A program made the translations under genes and the position numbers. Positions 6,586 through 7,878 of a stretch of 7,878 bases of DNA are shown one piece after another. Location: positions 1-7,878 of the forward strand of contig JAKABA010000182.1 in assembly GCA_021802115.1 (NCBI GenBank), given 5' to 3'. The notes under the pieces were generated by a model. It had not been told where the DNA came from and did not search any database. It saw only the letters and a program-made list of their open reading frames with translations. Every line of letters starts with the position of its first letter. Positions within the stretch are counted from its first letter, which is position 1. The stretch comes from a bacterium (GTDB lineage: Bacteria > Chloroflexota > Dormibacteria > UBA8260 > Bog-877).

Positions 6586-7822
6586 AGGTCTTGCGCTGGG
6601 GACGGCGCAGCTGCAGCTGACGGGTGGCCGGCACGACCGCCACCACGACCAGGGCAGCCAGCGCCCACCACTCCACCGAGAGGTCGTTCTTCCAATAGGG
6701 GCTGTCGACCACGCCGTGGGCGAGGATCCCCACCCAGGCGAGCACCAGGGCGGCGGCCCAGGGGTGGGAGAGCGGCCCGGCCCTCACCACCGGGACCAGG
6801 TAGCGCCCCAGCTCCACCAGGAAACCGATCAAGAAGATGAGGCCCATCACCCCCAGCTCCACCCAGAAGTCCAGCTCCAGCTGATCCGGGTAGACATGGG
6901 TCTGGTGGATCACGTCGTGGAGCTGCACCCGGTAGGGAGTGATCTCCTGCTGGTAGTTGGCCAGCCCGCTTCCGGTGAACGGGTGGGCCACCAGCAGGTC
7001 GACGGTGGCATGCCAGAGGTGGACCCGGGTCACCACCGAGTTGGCAGGGTTGTGAGGATTCAGCTCGTTCTCGACGCGGTGGCGGATCGGCGGCAGCACC
7101 AGCGCGGCGGCGGCCACCACCACCAGGGCCGGCAGCAGGATCCGCCGCCGGGGGTGGATCAGCGCCGCGACCAGCGCCACCACCACCAGGGCGAACCACG
7201 AGCCCCGGCTCAGCGTGACCACGTCGGCCAGCCCCAGCAGGATCAGCATCGCCCAGTGGACGCGGCGGTACCTGACCCCGCCGAAGAGGGCCAGTCCCAG
7301 GGCCAGCCCCACCAGGGGGTCCAGGAAGATGCCGCCGAAGTTGTTGTTGGTCCACAGCCAGGTCGGGACCGGGGGATGGGTGTTGATGTTGAAGGTGTGG
7401 TCGCGCAGGGACAGCACCAGGGCCACGAACTGGGAGACCGCGACCACCGTGCCGCTCACGTAGAGGCCGTAGCTGAGCCGCTCCCAGTCCCAGCTGGAAC
7501 GGAGCACATTGACGACGATGAAGAAGTAGAGGACGGGCTCGACGATGTAGGCCTTGGCGATCCCCAGGGCGTCGCGCTTCTCGGGACTCACCGCCACCCC
7601 GATCACCATCGCCACCAGCAGGACCGCGATCAGGACCGTGAAGGGGGTGTCGAGATGAGGCATCCGTCGCTGCTGGAAGCTCTCGATGATGAAGGCGAGC
7701 ACGGTCAAACCGAGCACCACCTCCAGAGCCGTGAACGGCAGCTTGCCGAACAAGCTGCCGCGCAGCACGTAGGCGGGCAGTGCCGCGGCGGTAACAAAGA
7801 CGCCTATACGACTCCACCGCAT
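6584..7822 (-). CDS. O-antigen polymerase/ligase-class membrane protein (Wzy/WaaL fold)
   Basis: A 412-residue polytopic protein expected to polymerise or transfer lipid-linked glycans on the outer face of the cytoplasmic membrane. About 12 hydrophobic segments are visible (roughly 5-20, 30-46, 61-80, 92-107, 118-138, 162-183, 188-203, 208-223, 228-245, 323-345, 355-375, 384-400). A large hydrophilic loop lies at about 246-322. Family-typical elements are TLSRGSW (203-209), the HPFTGSGLANY motif (280-290), HVYPDQLELDFWVELGVMGLI (309-329) and HGVVDSPYW (369-377). These match the Wzy_C/O-antigen ligase domain. The ATG at 7822 begins a normal signal-like first helix. There is no Shine-Dalgarno before it, and a TATAAT lies seven bases upstream, suggesting a leaderless mRNA. 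If the host has no LPS, polymerase (Wzy) is the better reading than O-antigen ligase. The C-terminus is basic (QLQLRRPQRKT), probably cytoplasmic. Confidence 0.88.
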   Translation of the reverse strand: MRWSRIGVFVTAAALPAYVLRGSLFGKLPFTALEVVLGLTVLAFIIESFQQRRMPHLDTPFTVLIAVLLVAMVIGVAVSPEKRDALGIAKAYIVEPVLYFFIVVNVLRSSWDWERLSYGLYVSGTVVAVSQFVALVLSLRDHTFNINTHPPVPTWLWTNNNFGGIFLDPLVGLALGLALFGGVRYRRVHWAMLILLGLADVVTLSRGSWFALVVVALVAALIHPRRRILLPALVVVAAAALVLPPIRHRVENELNPHNPANSVVTRVHLWHATVDLLVAHPFTGSGLANYQQEITPYRVQLHDVIHQTHVYPDQLELDFWVELGVMGLIFLIGFLVELGRYLVPVVRAGPLSHPWAAALVLAWVGILAHGVVDSPYWKNDLSVEWWALAALVVVAVVPATRQLQLRRPQRKT

Positions 7823-7829
7823 CGGCGGG

Positions 7830-7835
7830 ATTATA
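7830..7835 (-). promoter_or_regulatory. Candidate -10 element (TATAAT) of the operon
   Basis: A perfect TATAAT on the minus strand within the most AT-rich short run of the window (minus-strand CAAAACATATAAT). Its last base is eight positions before the A of the ATG at 7822, so standard spacing places transcription start at 7823 or 7822, giving a leaderless or one-base-leader mRNA. No convincing -35 hexamer is seen at 16-19 bp spacing (for example CCGGCT at 17 bp). An alternative reading is that the TAA at 7833-7831 is the stop codon of an upstream gene. Confidence 0.5.
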
Positions 7836-7878
7836 TGTTTTGGGTCGCTGCGAGCCGGCGTTCACGATCCCCTTGGAG

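Larger units (their letters stand above)
1..7822 (-). other. Polysaccharide export and dTDP-rhamnose operon
   Basis: Seven co-directional genes with junctions of +9, -8, +42, +10, +1 and +7 nt and no terminator-like hairpin followed by a T-run between them. The order is polymerase/ligase, flippase, initiating transferase, then rmlA-C-B-D. The spacing implies one transcript reading leftward, continuing at least to the end of rmlD beyond the window. No glycosyltransferase or chain-length regulator gene occurs within it, so those must lie outside. Confidence 0.75.

Noticed and set aside
5415..7865. An 816-codon minus-strand frame starting at a GTG with AAGGGG just upstream.
   Set aside because: It overlaps the polymerase/ligase and flippase genes in another frame, is dominated by Arg, Gly, Pro and Ala, and has no hydrophobic segments or motifs. 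The purine run sits only three bases before the GTG and is probably chance.
7831..7878. A 15-codon open tail ending in TAA at 7831, possibly the 3' end of an upstream gene.
   Set aside because: Too short to support: other frames are also open here, and the same bases form the TATAAT. It is kept only as the competing explanation for the promoter call.

Overview
The window is a single, tightly packed, leftward-transcribed (minus strand) cell-surface polysaccharide operon from a GC-rich bacterium. By eye, G+C is well above 60% and third codon positions are almost all G or C. Together with GTG/TTG starts, a long-form RmlA and an apparently leaderless first gene, this suggests an actinobacterium or another GC-rich, mostly soil-dwelling phylum such as Dormibacterota/Chloroflexota. 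Nothing in the window fixes the phylum. No mobile elements, CRISPR arrays, tRNA or rRNA genes were seen, and there is no stretch of more than about 60 bases without a gene.

In transcription order (right to left) the genes are: (1) a polytopic membrane protein of the O-antigen polymerase/ligase (Wzy/WaaL) class, 7822-6584; (2) a Wzx-type flippase, 6574-5111; (3) a polyprenyl-phosphate sugar-1-phosphate transferase that starts glycan assembly on the lipid carrier, 5118-3664; (4) long-form glucose-1-phosphate thymidylyltransferase RmlA, 3621-2551; (5) a divergent RmlC-like 3,5-epimerase, 2540-1962; (6) dTDP-glucose 4,6-dehydratase RmlB, 1960-884; (7) dTDP-4-dehydrorhamnose reductase RmlD, from a GTG at 876 and cut by the left edge of the window. 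Gene junctions are +9, -8, +42, +10, +1 and +7 nt, so one transcript with translational coupling is likely.

The four Rml enzymes convert glucose-1-phosphate and dTTP to dTDP-L-rhamnose. The transferase loads the first sugar onto undecaprenyl phosphate, glycosyltransferases not present here would extend the repeat unit with rhamnose, the Wzx protein flips it, and the Wzy/WaaL-class protein polymerises or transfers it outside the membrane. The window is therefore the ends of a Wzx/Wzy pathway plus sugar-donor supply, without the glycosyltransferases in the middle.

The points most worth a second look are: a perfect TATAAT placed so that the first gene's mRNA would start at or one base before its ATG; an RmlC homologue whose active-site segment departs from the canonical pattern, including Asp where canonical enzymes have a conserved Lys; and a GC hairpin in the only intergenic gap longer than 10 nt. 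I did not find evidence of a wholly new system; this looks like a recognisable polysaccharide operon with a few unusual parts.
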